Positions 54,401 to 62,640 are shown, numbered from the stretch's first letter. The stretch: DNA of 64,000 nt from JBGRQA01 sp041725895 (GCA_041725895.1 JBGRQA010000001.1:124001-188000), one strand, 5' to 3'. A program made the numbers and translations. Notes: a model not told the origin generated them from the letters alone.

Positions 54401-56919
54401 CAACGAATCAATTGCAGATAAGTAACCTGGTTGCAGATAATTCTGGAGTGTATCTGTGCAAAGTGATTGGGGAGTGCGGTATCCTCGAAACTTCATCTGA
54501 TTTGATTGTTCACCCTGTAACCAATATTTTAAGCAGTTATGATGATACTAAGGTTTGTGAAGGATCTGATATCAGTTTGGAAATGGATGTTGAAGGAGCG
54601 GATATTACCTTTAAGTGGGATCATGATGGAATTGTCCTCCCGCACAAAACGTCAAATTTAGATATTGAAGGTGCTGATTTAAATCAATCTGGTTCATACA
54701 CCTGTAACGTTTTGGGAGTTTGTGGAGAAGTGAAAAACGTTGCCGAGTTGGATGTTTGCCCGCAAGCGGTTTTGAATAGTCAAACCGGGGATCAAACAGT
54801 TTGCGAAACAGATCCTATGGTAAGTTTCGAAGTGAATGTGACCGGGGATGATTTGGTCTACCAATGGAAAAAGAATGGGACCAGGCTGACCGGTAAAAAT
54901 AATCCGCTTCTTATTATCAGTCCTGTCCGTATAGAGGATGCTGGAAGCTATATCTGTGAAGTAGCTACTTCCTGTGGAAATCCGATTGCTAGTGAACCAG
55001 CTCAACTGGTGGTTAATCCAAGGGCAAAGATTGTACTTCAGCCGGAGGGCCATGATCTGTGTGAAGACTCTGATTTGGAGCTCAAAATACGTGCTACAGG
55101 TTTGGAACTTAATTATCAATGGAGAAAGGAGGGAGTAGATATACCCGGGGCGATTGATACGGTGTACAATATCTCAAAGGTGAAATTAGATAATGCCGGA
55201 ACCTATGATTGTGTGGTTTCCTCTTTTTGTGGGCCTGTACTGTATTCCTCTGAAGTATCCGTAACAGTGGAAACACAACCGAAATCGAAGATTTTGGGTC
55301 GAATGGAACTCTGTGGGGGGGAGGAAAGAGTATTGTATCAAGCCCCTTTTGATCCGGATTTGAATTATTCCTGGAACGTTGAGAACGGGGCTATTGGTTC
55401 AGGTCAGGATACAAGATTTTTAGAAGTGAACTGGGATGAGGCGGCTCAGGGAGTTATACATCTAGAGGTGTCCTCTATTGGCAATGGATGTACTTTACGG
55501 GTTGATTCAGTTGTTAACTTGTTCCCACTTCCTAAAGTGAGCCTTGCAGAATTTGATACGATTGGAATTTGTAAATCATCATTTGAATTGTTTGGTGCTA
55601 ACATCGAAGGAGGAGTTTATCATGTGGATGGGGAGCCTTCCAAAATATTTGAAATGGGAAGTGGTGCAGGGGAATATATTATCAACTATACTTACACTGA
55701 TGATAATGGCTGTTCCGCAAGTTCAGAATACCGAACATTGGTTGTGAATCCTATGCCTACGGTTCGGGCCTACCAAAGGGATATTGATATGGGCAGATGT
55801 AAGGAGATCAGGCTCAGTGCTCAAAGTACGGAGCAAAATTACAACTGGGGACCTTCCTTAAATCTGGATGCACCTAATGTAAGGGCTCCAATATTTACTC
55901 CAGGAGAATCTCAACGATTAAGAGTTAGGGTAACAGATAGGTTTGGATGTTCTGCTCATGATTATGTATACATCGAAGTTGATTCTGCTCCTGATATTGA
56001 AACTCTTTCGGATACAGTGATAGGGGAGTGTCAGAGAATCAAACTGACAACAGAAAATTGGGGCGGATCTTTGGAACGTGTAGAATGGAATAATGGGGAG
56101 GATTTGGATCAATCAGATGTGTTGAGTCCTTTATTGGAGCAACCTAGAGTTGGAACTACATACTATACTGTAACTGCAGTAGATCCTTATGGTTGTGTTG
56201 ATAGGGATTCTGTTAAAATTATTGTTCAGCCCGCCCTGGATTTGGGACCTGATAGAATGCAATGTGAGGGGGAGGAAGTGATTTTAAATTTGGACGGAAA
56301 TTATAAATCTCTGTTATGGGATGATGGATATATTGGAAATACCCGAGTGCTAAATCAAGTAGGTAATTATCATATTCTTGCAGAAGATAGTTTCGGATGT
56401 ATCGATGAATTGGACGTTACCATTCATCCTGAACCTATCATAAATTTAAGGGATACTTTTATTTTCAAAGGACAATTTATTACCTTAGAACCGAATTTGG
56501 ATTCCCGCTATGGTCCCTATAGTTATGAGTGGCAGGACGGCAGTTCCTACTCCACTCTTGAAACTTATGATGAAGGTCGGTATCGGATATTTGTTAGGGA
56601 TCATATTGGATGTGAATCGGCCAAGGAAATTTTTCTAGAGGTAAAGGAGCCCTTTATCAAGGTTCCCAATGCTTTTATGCCTGATGCTACTGGTGAAAAT
56701 TCCCGATTTTTCGTGAAGGAAGTGAATTTTATTACAGATTTTACCCTTTATGTATACAATCGTTGGGGAAAATTGATGTTTTCCAGTAAAGAAATAGGCT
56801 ATCACGGAGGTTGGGATGGAACCTATAATGGGCAAAAGTGTCAGGGAGGGGCCTATGTGTGGATGATTTTTTCAGAGGGGAAAGTTTTAGAACATGGAAG
56901 CGTTACATTAATTCGTTAA
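48496..56919 (+). CDS. Giant secreted Ig-repeat protein 3, type IX secreted
   Basis: The 2807-residue paralogue of protein 2 has a signal peptide (MYDFTRKSVLSLMGSLVIGLSLA), then an opening unit (CEGEDIILSPTSSSDEAYAYE) and jelly-roll-like module (ELITQGDFGTNQSDINW to FALDDISL). Twenty-three Ig-like repeats by eye occur in the same order as in protein 2. The shared C-terminal region ends in the type IX sorting domain (VPNAFMPDA, YNRWGKLMF, GGWDGTYNGQKC). Divergence from protein 2 runs along the whole length, so the duplication is not recent. The stop codon is one base before the PorP/SprF start, showing a shared transcript. The likely location is the cell surface or extracellular matrix. Confidence 0.96.
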   Translation: MYDFTRKSVLSLMGSLVIGLSLAEQKSVNLNPENFLTFPAGGEVIFKELPSLASSDEINLGITPIDPICEGEDIILSPTSSSDEAYAYEWYEVLEDGSEIKISSEKTRRVRDLKKTSTFRLKAYYVNGELITQGDFGTNQSDINWLVHGSDYDRIYTFPSNRTLWDEGTYHIGINPKLYHSHFSSVGDHTTGFGNMFMVNGSENFGDRVWYQNGISVEPYRTYVFSAWGKSLTVGNPAKLIFSINGIEIGPLNLDSNLKEWNEFYVLWNSGGAIQADISLINSLTNGSGNDFALDDISLAPMIEVVRTIEVKVQPVIDIEKIEVGSVCLGKRVTVEAILFSGNDGGASMQWTRDGVPVNEPNVTFNGTVMTIDPFQEFNEGTYQFSMSNDCYSDNMLTDLFLKAPTVIDKQPVSANVCVGEDVTFSIVVSGGALGFQWYHNGVAISGATGSELKINTTLSDAGTYKCQIVDDCDGLESEEVTLVVNENTTLTKDFTLDPICSGGDITMAVDATGSGTLHYQWYRGTAKISDATDKQYSFVAKMEDDGVNYYCVVSSSTYCGTATSSTRTLNVFQSTIINSSPSNASACIGSSHTFTVDAVAENIAYQWQFEGGDIEGATSASFVLNNIQLGDAGAYRCIVSGECGPLESAPATLIVHETTRITNTLPIQELCVGSDVTYSVSTEGTITKYTWKHNGVDLNKDSNSITLYDISGTDTGDIEVRVDGVCGSQTKNTSLTVLPLTKIIDGPANIASCVGGIASFSVIAEGDQLTYNWDFLGNKIGDKTSLNLSGIETSDAGTYNVMISGTCGNASASANLTVNAITRITSGFVDQTTCETENVILSVATEGNNNTFKWFKDGNIVDGETTASLILNNVQASNSGIYKCEVTGDCGSDEIQARLDVYKNTAVTTAVADVEECVGNSASFSVVVEGENLSYVWTKGGVDQGENTSSFSIPTLLASDVGTQTIECTVTGTCGSSQVSSADLTVYPTTDITAGITDTEKCVGEDITFTVTAVAEAPAYEWWHGGTQLAEVTNTLTLANVGVADAGNYKCIVKGRCGEDESTAVLTIRENVVQNIGLSDLTLCEGADATLSVDFSGTDLQYEWKKDGTGIGTNQNTFALTDIPLANNGSNYTCKVFSPYGCGDLTESMILGVNPQTSVSALLGDQIVCEGGAANFAVDVAGTGPFTYQWYQGTNLQDGETNSSLVVTPVTLGHDGKTYHYTVTGTCGSATSNSAKLKVNENVSIVSHPSSIIVSDGGTATFFVAAEGAPTLEYQWYEEGAIMPGETNSSLSVTASEIANDGFIYYCVVTSTTGCGSVTSEDAVLTVDVTAIVQEPESKVVCDGENVVFTCKAEGDVTFQWEKTNGTLMSSSEVKESDGPPRLWRSEMTLSAALADNGTQYKCNVEGPLGLISSRVVTLTVNKNNSISDPANQTVCPNAEAVFEVTAEGDGTFSYEWFDEGNNSVGTDRVLVLQGTLANAAKTYYCEVSSTTGCGTPRSNPASLSLYLNTSIDQDINDAPKCVGGEKNFEVVVTATEPVFSWTHNGNPTGWGNVSSHTIAPIVLGDAGTYVVTVDGKCGSAQSSANFQVKEFPNITQFLTDQTKCEGEDLDLTVDATGSDLVYKWYKDNVLDLSVTGKKFSLTNISKANDAVAYRCEISNICATETTSAQLTLKTPVSIVDVLHDPDACVGENVILEVKAEGDDMVYQWFKGGNPVGLNESTFSLTSAVESDAGQYAVRISGYCNEKTSSSDVTINKNIGLESGFSGGDYCEGDDIVLAVFADGVDLHYAWTKDDLAVFGDQNEIVISSAKVEDSGRYKCIVTGKCGNPVTVEEDVNVHPVTNINVAFSPDESCEGATVTLENQVVGDDLNFIWTLDGGDLSINSRTLVLNNVQSNQSGLYSMRVSGICGDDIASAPILIKEGTGLKNSLNGSEVRCEGAEMIYSVSATGHNVEYEWYYDGNLIPSETTNQLQISNLVADNSGVYLCKVIGECGILETSSDLIVHPVTNILSSYDDTKVCEGSDISLEMDVEGADITFKWDHDGIVLPHKTSNLDIEGADLNQSGSYTCNVLGVCGEVKNVAELDVCPQAVLNSQTGDQTVCETDPMVSFEVNVTGDDLVYQWKKNGTRLTGKNNPLLIISPVRIEDAGSYICEVATSCGNPIASEPAQLVVNPRAKIVLQPEGHDLCEDSDLELKIRATGLELNYQWRKEGVDIPGAIDTVYNISKVKLDNAGTYDCVVSSFCGPVLYSSEVSVTVETQPKSKILGRMELCGGEERVLYQAPFDPDLNYSWNVENGAIGSGQDTRFLEVNWDEAAQGVIHLEVSSIGNGCTLRVDSVVNLFPLPKVSLAEFDTIGICKSSFELFGANIEGGVYHVDGEPSKIFEMGSGAGEYIINYTYTDDNGCSASSEYRTLVVNPMPTVRAYQRDIDMGRCKEIRLSAQSTEQNYNWGPSLNLDAPNVRAPIFTPGESQRLRVRVTDRFGCSAHDYVYIEVDSAPDIETLSDTVIGECQRIKLTTENWGGSLERVEWNNGEDLDQSDVLSPLLEQPRVGTTYYTVTAVDPYGCVDRDSVKIIVQPALDLGPDRMQCEGEEVILNLDGNYKSLLWDDGYIGNTRVLNQVGNYHILAEDSFGCIDELDVTIHPEPIINLRDTFIFKGQFITLEPNLDSRYGPYSYEWQDGSSYSTLETYDEGRYRIFVRDHIGCESAKEIFLEVKEPFIKVPNAFMPDATGENSRFFVKEVNFITDFTLYVYNRWGKLMFSSKEIGYHGGWDGTYNGQKCQGGAYVWMIFSEGKVLEHGSVTLIR

Positions 56920-56920
56920 A

Positions 56921-57892
56921 ATGAGAAAATATATTTATTTGTTCCTGATTGTTGTTATTGCGAATGTTTTTCAGGGGAAGGCCCAGGATATCAGATTTTC
57001 TCAGTTTTATGCCAATAAGTTGTACCTGAATCCAGCTTTGGCTGGTTCTGATAATTACTCTCATTTTAGTTTAAATTACCGAAATCAATGGCCGAATCTG
57101 GACTTGCCTTTTGTTTCATATAGTTTTTCATATGATAAATTTTTCAAACCTCTTAACGGAGGTTTGGGTTTTTTGGTGGTGCAGGATGATCAGGGAAATG
57201 GAGCTCTAAAAACGACGACCATATCAGGTATGTATTCCTATTATCTTAGAATTACTGAGGAGTTTGTTATTAGAACTGCGTTACAACTATCGTTTATGCA
57301 GCGAAAACTTGAGTGGGACAAACTAGTCTTTCCGGACCAGATATCACCCATTTACGGAAATGTTTATCCTCATAACACCATAAGTGATCCAATCAACAGG
57401 TCTCGTGGAGGAATTGATTTTACGACAGGTCTGGTTGGTTCTTATCGGAATTTTTATCTTGGTTTTGCTGTGAATCACCTATCTCAACCCAATTTTAATT
57501 TTAGTGACGAATTGGAACAAAATTTGGAGATGCGGTATTCCATTCATATGGGGATAGAGATTCCGATGGCTGGAAGAAGTGATTTTAATTTGGCTCCAGC
57601 TCTTCTTTTTCAGAAGCAAGGGGATTTTACTCAGATGAATTATGGGCTGTACATTAATAAAAGTGCACTTGTTGCAGGTGCTTGGTTGAGTCAGAACTTT
57701 GATTTGGAATATGATTCAGTAATCTTAATGGTTGGTTTGGATAATAAAATTTTTAGATTGGCCTACAGTTTTGATTATGCTATTACAAAATTGATACAAA
57801 CCAATACCGGAGCTCATGAAATTTCACTCTCATTTTTGATTGGAAATAAATCCAAGAGTAGAATTCGAGCTGTGCGCTGTCCGAAGTTTTAA
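56921..57892 (+). CDS. PorP/SprF family type IX secretion outer membrane protein
   Basis: The 323-residue protein has a signal peptide (MRKYIYLFLIVVIANVFQGKAQ) followed by DIRFSQFYANKLYLNPALAG, the hallmark start of the PorP/SprF family. The rest is a predicted outer-membrane beta-barrel with the GLGFLVVQDDQGNGAL and GIDFTTGLVGSYRNFYLGFAVNHLSQP motifs. In Flavobacterium, SprF is needed for surface delivery of the giant adhesin SprB encoded next to it. Here it follows giant protein 3 by one base, so it is the likely dedicated partner for one or all three giant proteins. It has a terminator 39 bases downstream. Confidence 0.93.
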   Translation: MRKYIYLFLIVVIANVFQGKAQDIRFSQFYANKLYLNPALAGSDNYSHFSLNYRNQWPNLDLPFVSYSFSYDKFFKPLNGGLGFLVVQDDQGNGALKTTTISGMYSYYLRITEEFVIRTALQLSFMQRKLEWDKLVFPDQISPIYGNVYPHNTISDPINRSRGGIDFTTGLVGSYRNFYLGFAVNHLSQPNFNFSDELEQNLEMRYSIHMGIEIPMAGRSDFNLAPALLFQKQGDFTQMNYGLYINKSALVAGAWLSQNFDLEYDSVILMVGLDNKIFRLAYSFDYAITKLIQTNTGAHEISLSFLIGNKSKSRIRAVRCPKF

Positions 57893-57930
57893 TGGATGAA
57901 GAGATAAGGTTAAATAATTAAATATAAAAA

Positions 57931-57960
57931 GAAAAGGGAGGCTATTGAGTCTCCCTTTTC
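57931..57960. terminator. Bidirectional terminator between porP/sprF and the unknown gene
   Basis: The stem GAAAAGGGAG/CTCCCTTTTC with a 10-base loop separates two convergent genes. It has T-rich sequence on one side and A-rich on the other, so it can act in both directions. Confidence 0.8.
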
Positions 57961-57977
57961 TCTTATGCAACAAATCG

Positions 57978-58691
57978 TTATTTAATGCGTTCAACATACT
58001 TTTGACGAATTTCTTTTAGTAGATCAAGACTTAAGTCTTCGGCGTAAATCCGGATCATATCATATACCTTAAAATGATCATAAAAGGTACCTTTGGATGC
58101 GTCAAAGTGCAGTAGCTCAATATTGTATTTTACTTGCTTGGTTAGGAGTTCAAATTGTTTCCAGTTAACATGTTTGGGGATAGTAAAATAACCGTGATTG
58201 GGTTCAATGTGATCAAAGTAGAAGCCTTCTTCCAAACGATCAAGCGCAAAGAATTTCTCAAGGACAATCATAGCCTTAGTATTGATCGGTTTGGATGGTT
58301 TTCCATGGAATTCAATACCTTCCTCAACGTAACAAGCCTGAAGCTCCTTTATTTGGTCGTATTCTTTCAACCGGCGAATCCGGATAGCCGGAAAAGTGTC
58401 ATTATATATTTTTATGGTACCCAGAGCAGCATGAAAATCTTGTCCGAAATAATCCATGATTTTCTGAGTTGCTCTAGTAAATTCCTCCAATTCATATTTT
58501 CGATCTGTAACCAAATAGATATAGTAAGGTTTTACGTCTTTGGGTACTCCTTGATAGTATTCATAATATCCAGGGAAGGGGTTACTGGCTTCAAGGACAA
58601 ATGTGTTGGGTAAAATCTTGTTTTGAATGGAGACTAGGGTTTCCTCTTTCATCAGGCTCCCAAACTTAATAATGTATTGGTTTTCGGCCAT
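57978..58691 (-). CDS. Hypothetical cytoplasmic protein, 237 aa
   Basis: I do not recognise this protein. It has no signal peptide or membrane segments. Visible features are MAENQYIIKFGSLMKEETLV at the start, an aromatic stretch GYYEYYQGVP, a central FPAIRIRRLKEYDQI, an EGIEFHGK segment, and a helical C-terminus ending LLKEIRQKYVERIK. Codon usage matches the neighbours and the length is well above chance, so it is a real gene. It lies downstream of yaaA on the same strand, with a 111-base gap. Confidence 0.75.
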   Translation of the reverse strand: MAENQYIIKFGSLMKEETLVSIQNKILPNTFVLEASNPFPGYYEYYQGVPKDVKPYYIYLVTDRKYELEEFTRATQKIMDYFGQDFHAALGTIKIYNDTFPAIRIRRLKEYDQIKELQACYVEEGIEFHGKPSKPINTKAMIVLEKFFALDRLEEGFYFDHIEPNHGYFTIPKHVNWKQFELLTKQVKYNIELLHFDASKGTFYDHFKVYDMIRIYAEDLSLDLLKEIRQKYVERIK

Positions 58692-58802
58692 AGCTCTAGG
58701 ATTAAGGTTAATATTCAGGTCTTTGTTCTATTCTAAACATAGTAAAAAAAGAGGGTAAAAACAAGAACTACAGGTCCTTTTTAGCTTTGCCTTGCTATTA
58801 AA

Positions 58803-59573
58803 TTAGTGTTCCCTGGTAAAGATCCAATCTTTCCCTTTTGTTAAGTTTGGATTGAAATGATATCCATCCAAATTAAATGCTTTTAAGTCTTCGCAATTGG
58901 TTAACTGATTTTGGATAATGAAGCGACTCATTAATCCCCGGGCCTTTTTTGCATAGAAACTAACTACTTTATAGGCTCCGTTTTTATAATCCTTGAAAAT
59001 CGGGGTAATGATTTTAGCTTGAATCTGTTTTTTCTGAATTGATTTGAAGTACTCATTAGAAGCCAGATTAATGAGGTCTTTATGATTTTCGGAATTGATG
59101 GTTTGGTTTATGACATCAGTAATTTGATTGCCCCAAAACTGATAAAGATCTTTTCCTTTGGGAGTTTCAAGTTTTTTTCCCATTTCCAGACGGTAAGGTT
59201 GAATTAGATCCATCGGACGAAGTACTCCATAAAGCCCGGAGAGAATTCGTAAGTTTTTTTGTGCAAAGGCGAAATCTTCTGAGTTAAAACTACTGGCATC
59301 AATTCCTGTGTAAACATCACCGGAAAAGGCAAGCAACGCTTGCTTGGCATTCTCCGAATTAAAATTGGGATGCCAGGTTTGAATTCGTTCAAAGTTCAAC
59401 TGTGCCAATTTGGGACTGATGGCCATAAATTGTGAAATATCATCAATCGATAGTTTCTTAAGTTCCTTAATTAACTCTTCTGATTGGGGGAGAAAATCAG
59501 GGATGGTGTAATCCTGAATTCCTACAGATGTTTCAAAATCAAGAGATTTGGCTGGTGATATAACGATGAGCAT
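58803..59573 (-). CDS. yaaA: Peroxide stress protein YaaA (DUF328)
   Basis: The 256-residue cytoplasmic protein matches YaaA/DUF328, which in E. coli limits intracellular iron under peroxide stress and has a DNA-binding fold. Family motifs are present: MLIVISPAKSLDF at the start, LLAFSGDVYTGIDA, NLRILSGLYGVLRPMDLIQPYRLEMG, LINLASNEYFK, and VVSFYAKKARGLMSRFI. Length is typical. It is the downstream neighbour of the S9 peptidase gene, from which a terminator separates it, so it is probably transcribed on its own. Confidence 0.93.
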   Translation of the reverse strand: MLIVISPAKSLDFETSVGIQDYTIPDFLPQSEELIKELKKLSIDDISQFMAISPKLAQLNFERIQTWHPNFNSENAKQALLAFSGDVYTGIDASSFNSEDFAFAQKNLRILSGLYGVLRPMDLIQPYRLEMGKKLETPKGKDLYQFWGNQITDVINQTINSENHKDLINLASNEYFKSIQKKQIQAKIITPIFKDYKNGAYKVVSFYAKKARGLMSRFIIQNQLTNCEDLKAFNLDGYHFNPNLTKGKDWIFTREH

Positions 59574-59681
59574 AGGATTTATTTTTATGTTTTCGATACC
59601 TAAAAATAGATATTCAACCTGGGATTATCAATAGCAATTATTATTATTGATAGAGTCTTCGATTTCCTCTATGATGAATCT

Positions 59682-59728
59682 AAAATAAAAAGGGCTGTCG
59701 ATGTTTTTTTGACAGCCCTTTTTATTTT
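59682..59728 (-). terminator. Terminator after the S9 peptidase
   Basis: A long stem (AAAATAAAAAGGGCTGTC with GACAGCCCTTTTTATTTT) with an 11-base loop gives T-rich flanks in both directions. It lies about 84 bases beyond the S9 peptidase stop. Confidence 0.85.
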
Positions 59729-59811
59729 GGATATAAGTGGAGTTGTATTTAAATTCTCCACACAAGAGGTTTCTTTTTCCTTTTCAACATCTACTGTTGT
59801 GGAGTGTTGAA

Positions 59812-62400
59812 TTAAAGATTTTTATCAGGATAAAGTTCGTTCCACCATTGTGGTTGATCTTTTAAGTATTTGCCGAAATAGGCAAAAATTGTATTGTTCC
59901 ATAGAATTCGCTGGGTATAATTTAGGATATGGTGATCCTGGTTTTTTACAAATACCAGTTCTGCATCCTTACCCTGCAATTTTAATGCCTGGTACATTTG
60001 AATACTTTCTCCGGGAGGGACATTGGTATCAGCACTTCCATGAATCAGAAGAATAGGGGTATTTATTTTTTCGGCATTATACAATGGACTTTGCTTAATG
60101 TACAAATCCTTTCTGTTCCAGGGGAAAGAATGTCCGGTTGCATTAACACTGTAGGAATAGCCCCAGTAGCCTTCGCCCCAATAACTAGTGATGGAACTGA
60201 TTCCGGCATGAGAGATGGCAGCGGCGAAGATATCAGTTTTGGTTTGTAAGTACATGGTCATAAATCCTCCGTAGGAGGCACCAATACACCCCACTTTTGA
60301 TGCGTCAACAAAAGGATGTGCCTTCATGAATTTTTTAGTTCCTTCAATGATTTCATCTGCAGTGGTTTTCCCCCAGTTGTTCTGATGTTCTGCAGAAAAT
60401 TCCTGACCAAACCCTATGGCTCCGCTAGGTTGCAACAGGTATACAACATAGCCATTGGCAGCATATAGGTTTAAGGGATATCGACCGCCAAAGCTACGTT
60501 CCACGGGAGCAGTACCTGCATAGTAGTTGACAATCATTGGATACTTTTTAGTCGGATCAAAATTGGGGGGGTAGTAAACACGGCCACTAATGGTTTTACC
60601 GTCCGTCTTGGTGAAGTTCCAGTCTTCAGTTTTGCCAAATTTTACGTTTTTGAATCGTTCTGTTTCGGGCTGGGCAATTACCGATTGTTGATTCGATTTT
60701 AGATCCAACACATAGGCCTGGTAGGGGGTGGAAATACTACATCCGGTATAAGCCATTTTAGAGCTCTGTGCTGAAAAATCAATTCCTTTTACAACATCAA
60801 CCCCTGTTTGCATCTGATTGAATTGGCGTTTTTTAAGATCGTAACGGAAGAGATTTACGTAATCTCTATCATCAGCCTTAATATAGATCATTCCATCATT
60901 CTTGTTCCAAATTGCCTGGTTTACCGATGGAGCAAAATTATAGGTAATCGGATCTACATTGTTATTCTTCAGGTTCAGGATGTACAATTGTCCGTCGTAA
61001 TTGTTGGCCAGTGGTTGGTTGCCGAGGTTTTCTCCAATTTTTCCAAAACAGGAAGGACCGCCTTGTACTAATAAATGTTTGCTATCCGGAGAAAATTGGG
61101 CACTGCCACTGAATAATTTATCTTCCCAAATGGTATCCACTTTGAAGGTGCTTATATCCATTTGGTAAAGGTTTTGCTTATCGTAGGGATATTCGTTGTA
61201 GTCGGGTCTACTCTGGCTGAAAAGGATACTTTTTCCATCCGGACTGATATCGTGAAGACTGGTTGAAATTGCACCAAAGGTTAGACGTTGTTTTACTCCG
61301 CTTGCTACGTCCAGCTTGTAAAGAAAACTTCTGTTTCGGAACCAAGGCAGGCGGTCTTCCATTCCCTGTATTTTTCTGAGTTTCCATTCTTCAGAATAAT
61401 CTTTGCTTACTGAATAAATGATGTATTCACCATTGGGTGACCAATGGTATTGACCAAAATCCTTTAAATTTTCAGCTAGAAGCACTTCTCGTCCTTTATC
61501 CAGATTGAACAGGTAAAGGTTTTTTGTCCCATTTAATTTGCGAGTATAGGAGATACTGTTCGCGTTAGGCAACCATTGAATTTGTCCCAAATCTTTACCT
61601 CGGAAGCTTTGGGTGATGGTACCGGTGGAGATTTCCTGAATTTCCTTCCAGTTATCACTTTTGTCGGAAGGAGGTAATGTTCTGCTATAGGAAATAATTG
61701 CATATTTTCCATCATAGGATATTTGTGCTCCTTTAACCTTGGTGCCATCCAATACATCATTAATTGTAATAAAATGTTTGGGAGATAGGGAAAGACTGAT
61801 GTTTGATTCTTTCCATTCCTTTTCTGGAGACAGACTTACTTTCACACCACTATGATCTGTTCCGTGAAGGATTTTGATTAACAGGGTGTGTTTGCCTTTT
61901 TCCAAAGAGAGTGTTTTTTCTTCCGAACCAGGATTGTTAGTAGCTATTTTGTAATGAGAAAGAATTTTCTTGCCATCCAGAAATGCTTCACACATGGACC
62001 ACGTTTCAATTTTTAATTTTGCTTTGAGCCATTGGTCGGCAGAGATGTAAGTGACAAAATAGCTCATTTGAGGAGTTGAAGTGGTTTCTTTTCCAACCAA
62101 ACCTTTGGGATCTGCTTTAACGTGCTTCCAGTTGTAGTTCTTTGAATTCCATTTTAGGACTTCCTTCCCGGAGGGAGTAATATTTTTGAAATTCAAATAG
62201 GAGGTTTGCAACAATTCTTTTGCTCCAAAAGTTTTGGCTTCCACATCTTTTGTGGTATGAAAAGCCGGGTAATGTAAATCAAAACTTCCCGCTTTCAACC
62301 AATTTTGAATTGTAATCTCGGTAAGAGATCCCTTATTTGCTGCATAGCCACATATTCCTGAGGTGAGTAACAGGACCAGCAATAGTTTCATTCTTTTCAT
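59812..62400 (-). CDS. S9 family serine peptidase (dipeptidyl-peptidase type)
   Basis: This 862-residue secreted peptidase has a signal peptide (MKRMKLLLVLLLTSGICGYA). An extra N-terminal region of about 180 residues resembles a carbohydrate-binding-like or sandwich domain (WSMCEAFLDGKKILSHYK). A beta-propeller follows (blades such as QIQWLPNANSISYTR, YHWSPNGEYIIYSVSKD, DISPDGKSILFSQ). The C-terminal alpha/beta hydrolase has Ser about 708 in GASYGGFM, Asp about 790 in GSADTNVP and His about 823 in NQDHHIL. It would release peptides in the periplasm, probably dipeptides; proline preference is usual in the family but unproven here. It is monocistronic. Confidence 0.93.
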   Translation of the reverse strand: MKRMKLLLVLLLTSGICGYAANKGSLTEITIQNWLKAGSFDLHYPAFHTTKDVEAKTFGAKELLQTSYLNFKNITPSGKEVLKWNSKNYNWKHVKADPKGLVGKETTSTPQMSYFVTYISADQWLKAKLKIETWSMCEAFLDGKKILSHYKIATNNPGSEEKTLSLEKGKHTLLIKILHGTDHSGVKVSLSPEKEWKESNISLSLSPKHFITINDVLDGTKVKGAQISYDGKYAIISYSRTLPPSDKSDNWKEIQEISTGTITQSFRGKDLGQIQWLPNANSISYTRKLNGTKNLYLFNLDKGREVLLAENLKDFGQYHWSPNGEYIIYSVSKDYSEEWKLRKIQGMEDRLPWFRNRSFLYKLDVASGVKQRLTFGAISTSLHDISPDGKSILFSQSRPDYNEYPYDKQNLYQMDISTFKVDTIWEDKLFSGSAQFSPDSKHLLVQGGPSCFGKIGENLGNQPLANNYDGQLYILNLKNNNVDPITYNFAPSVNQAIWNKNDGMIYIKADDRDYVNLFRYDLKKRQFNQMQTGVDVVKGIDFSAQSSKMAYTGCSISTPYQAYVLDLKSNQQSVIAQPETERFKNVKFGKTEDWNFTKTDGKTISGRVYYPPNFDPTKKYPMIVNYYAGTAPVERSFGGRYPLNLYAANGYVVYLLQPSGAIGFGQEFSAEHQNNWGKTTADEIIEGTKKFMKAHPFVDASKVGCIGASYGGFMTMYLQTKTDIFAAAISHAGISSITSYWGEGYWGYSYSVNATGHSFPWNRKDLYIKQSPLYNAEKINTPILLIHGSADTNVPPGESIQMYQALKLQGKDAELVFVKNQDHHILNYTQRILWNNTIFAYFGKYLKDQPQWWNELYPDKNL

Positions 62401-62640
62401 GCTTGTGTTTTTATGAGTTAGTTAAGTTGGATTATTATGGTGGGCACCATATGTGAATTTGATTCTCAAAAATAATCAAATCATAGTAATTAAAACTCAA
62501 TAGTGCTTGTTATCAAACTCAAAAAATCAATTTGCATTGATTGATTTTCTATTACCTGAAGTTGGGTAAAGATAGTATACTTCGAATTTCATGAATCAAG
62601 GTAACACAATATCAACTTAAGGTTTGCTTGGTGGGGGAAT

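Noticed and set aside
29736..56835. Many minus-strand frames of 60-210 codons inside the giant genes
   Set aside because: They are shadows of the long coding sequences; none carries a signal, motif or start context of its own.
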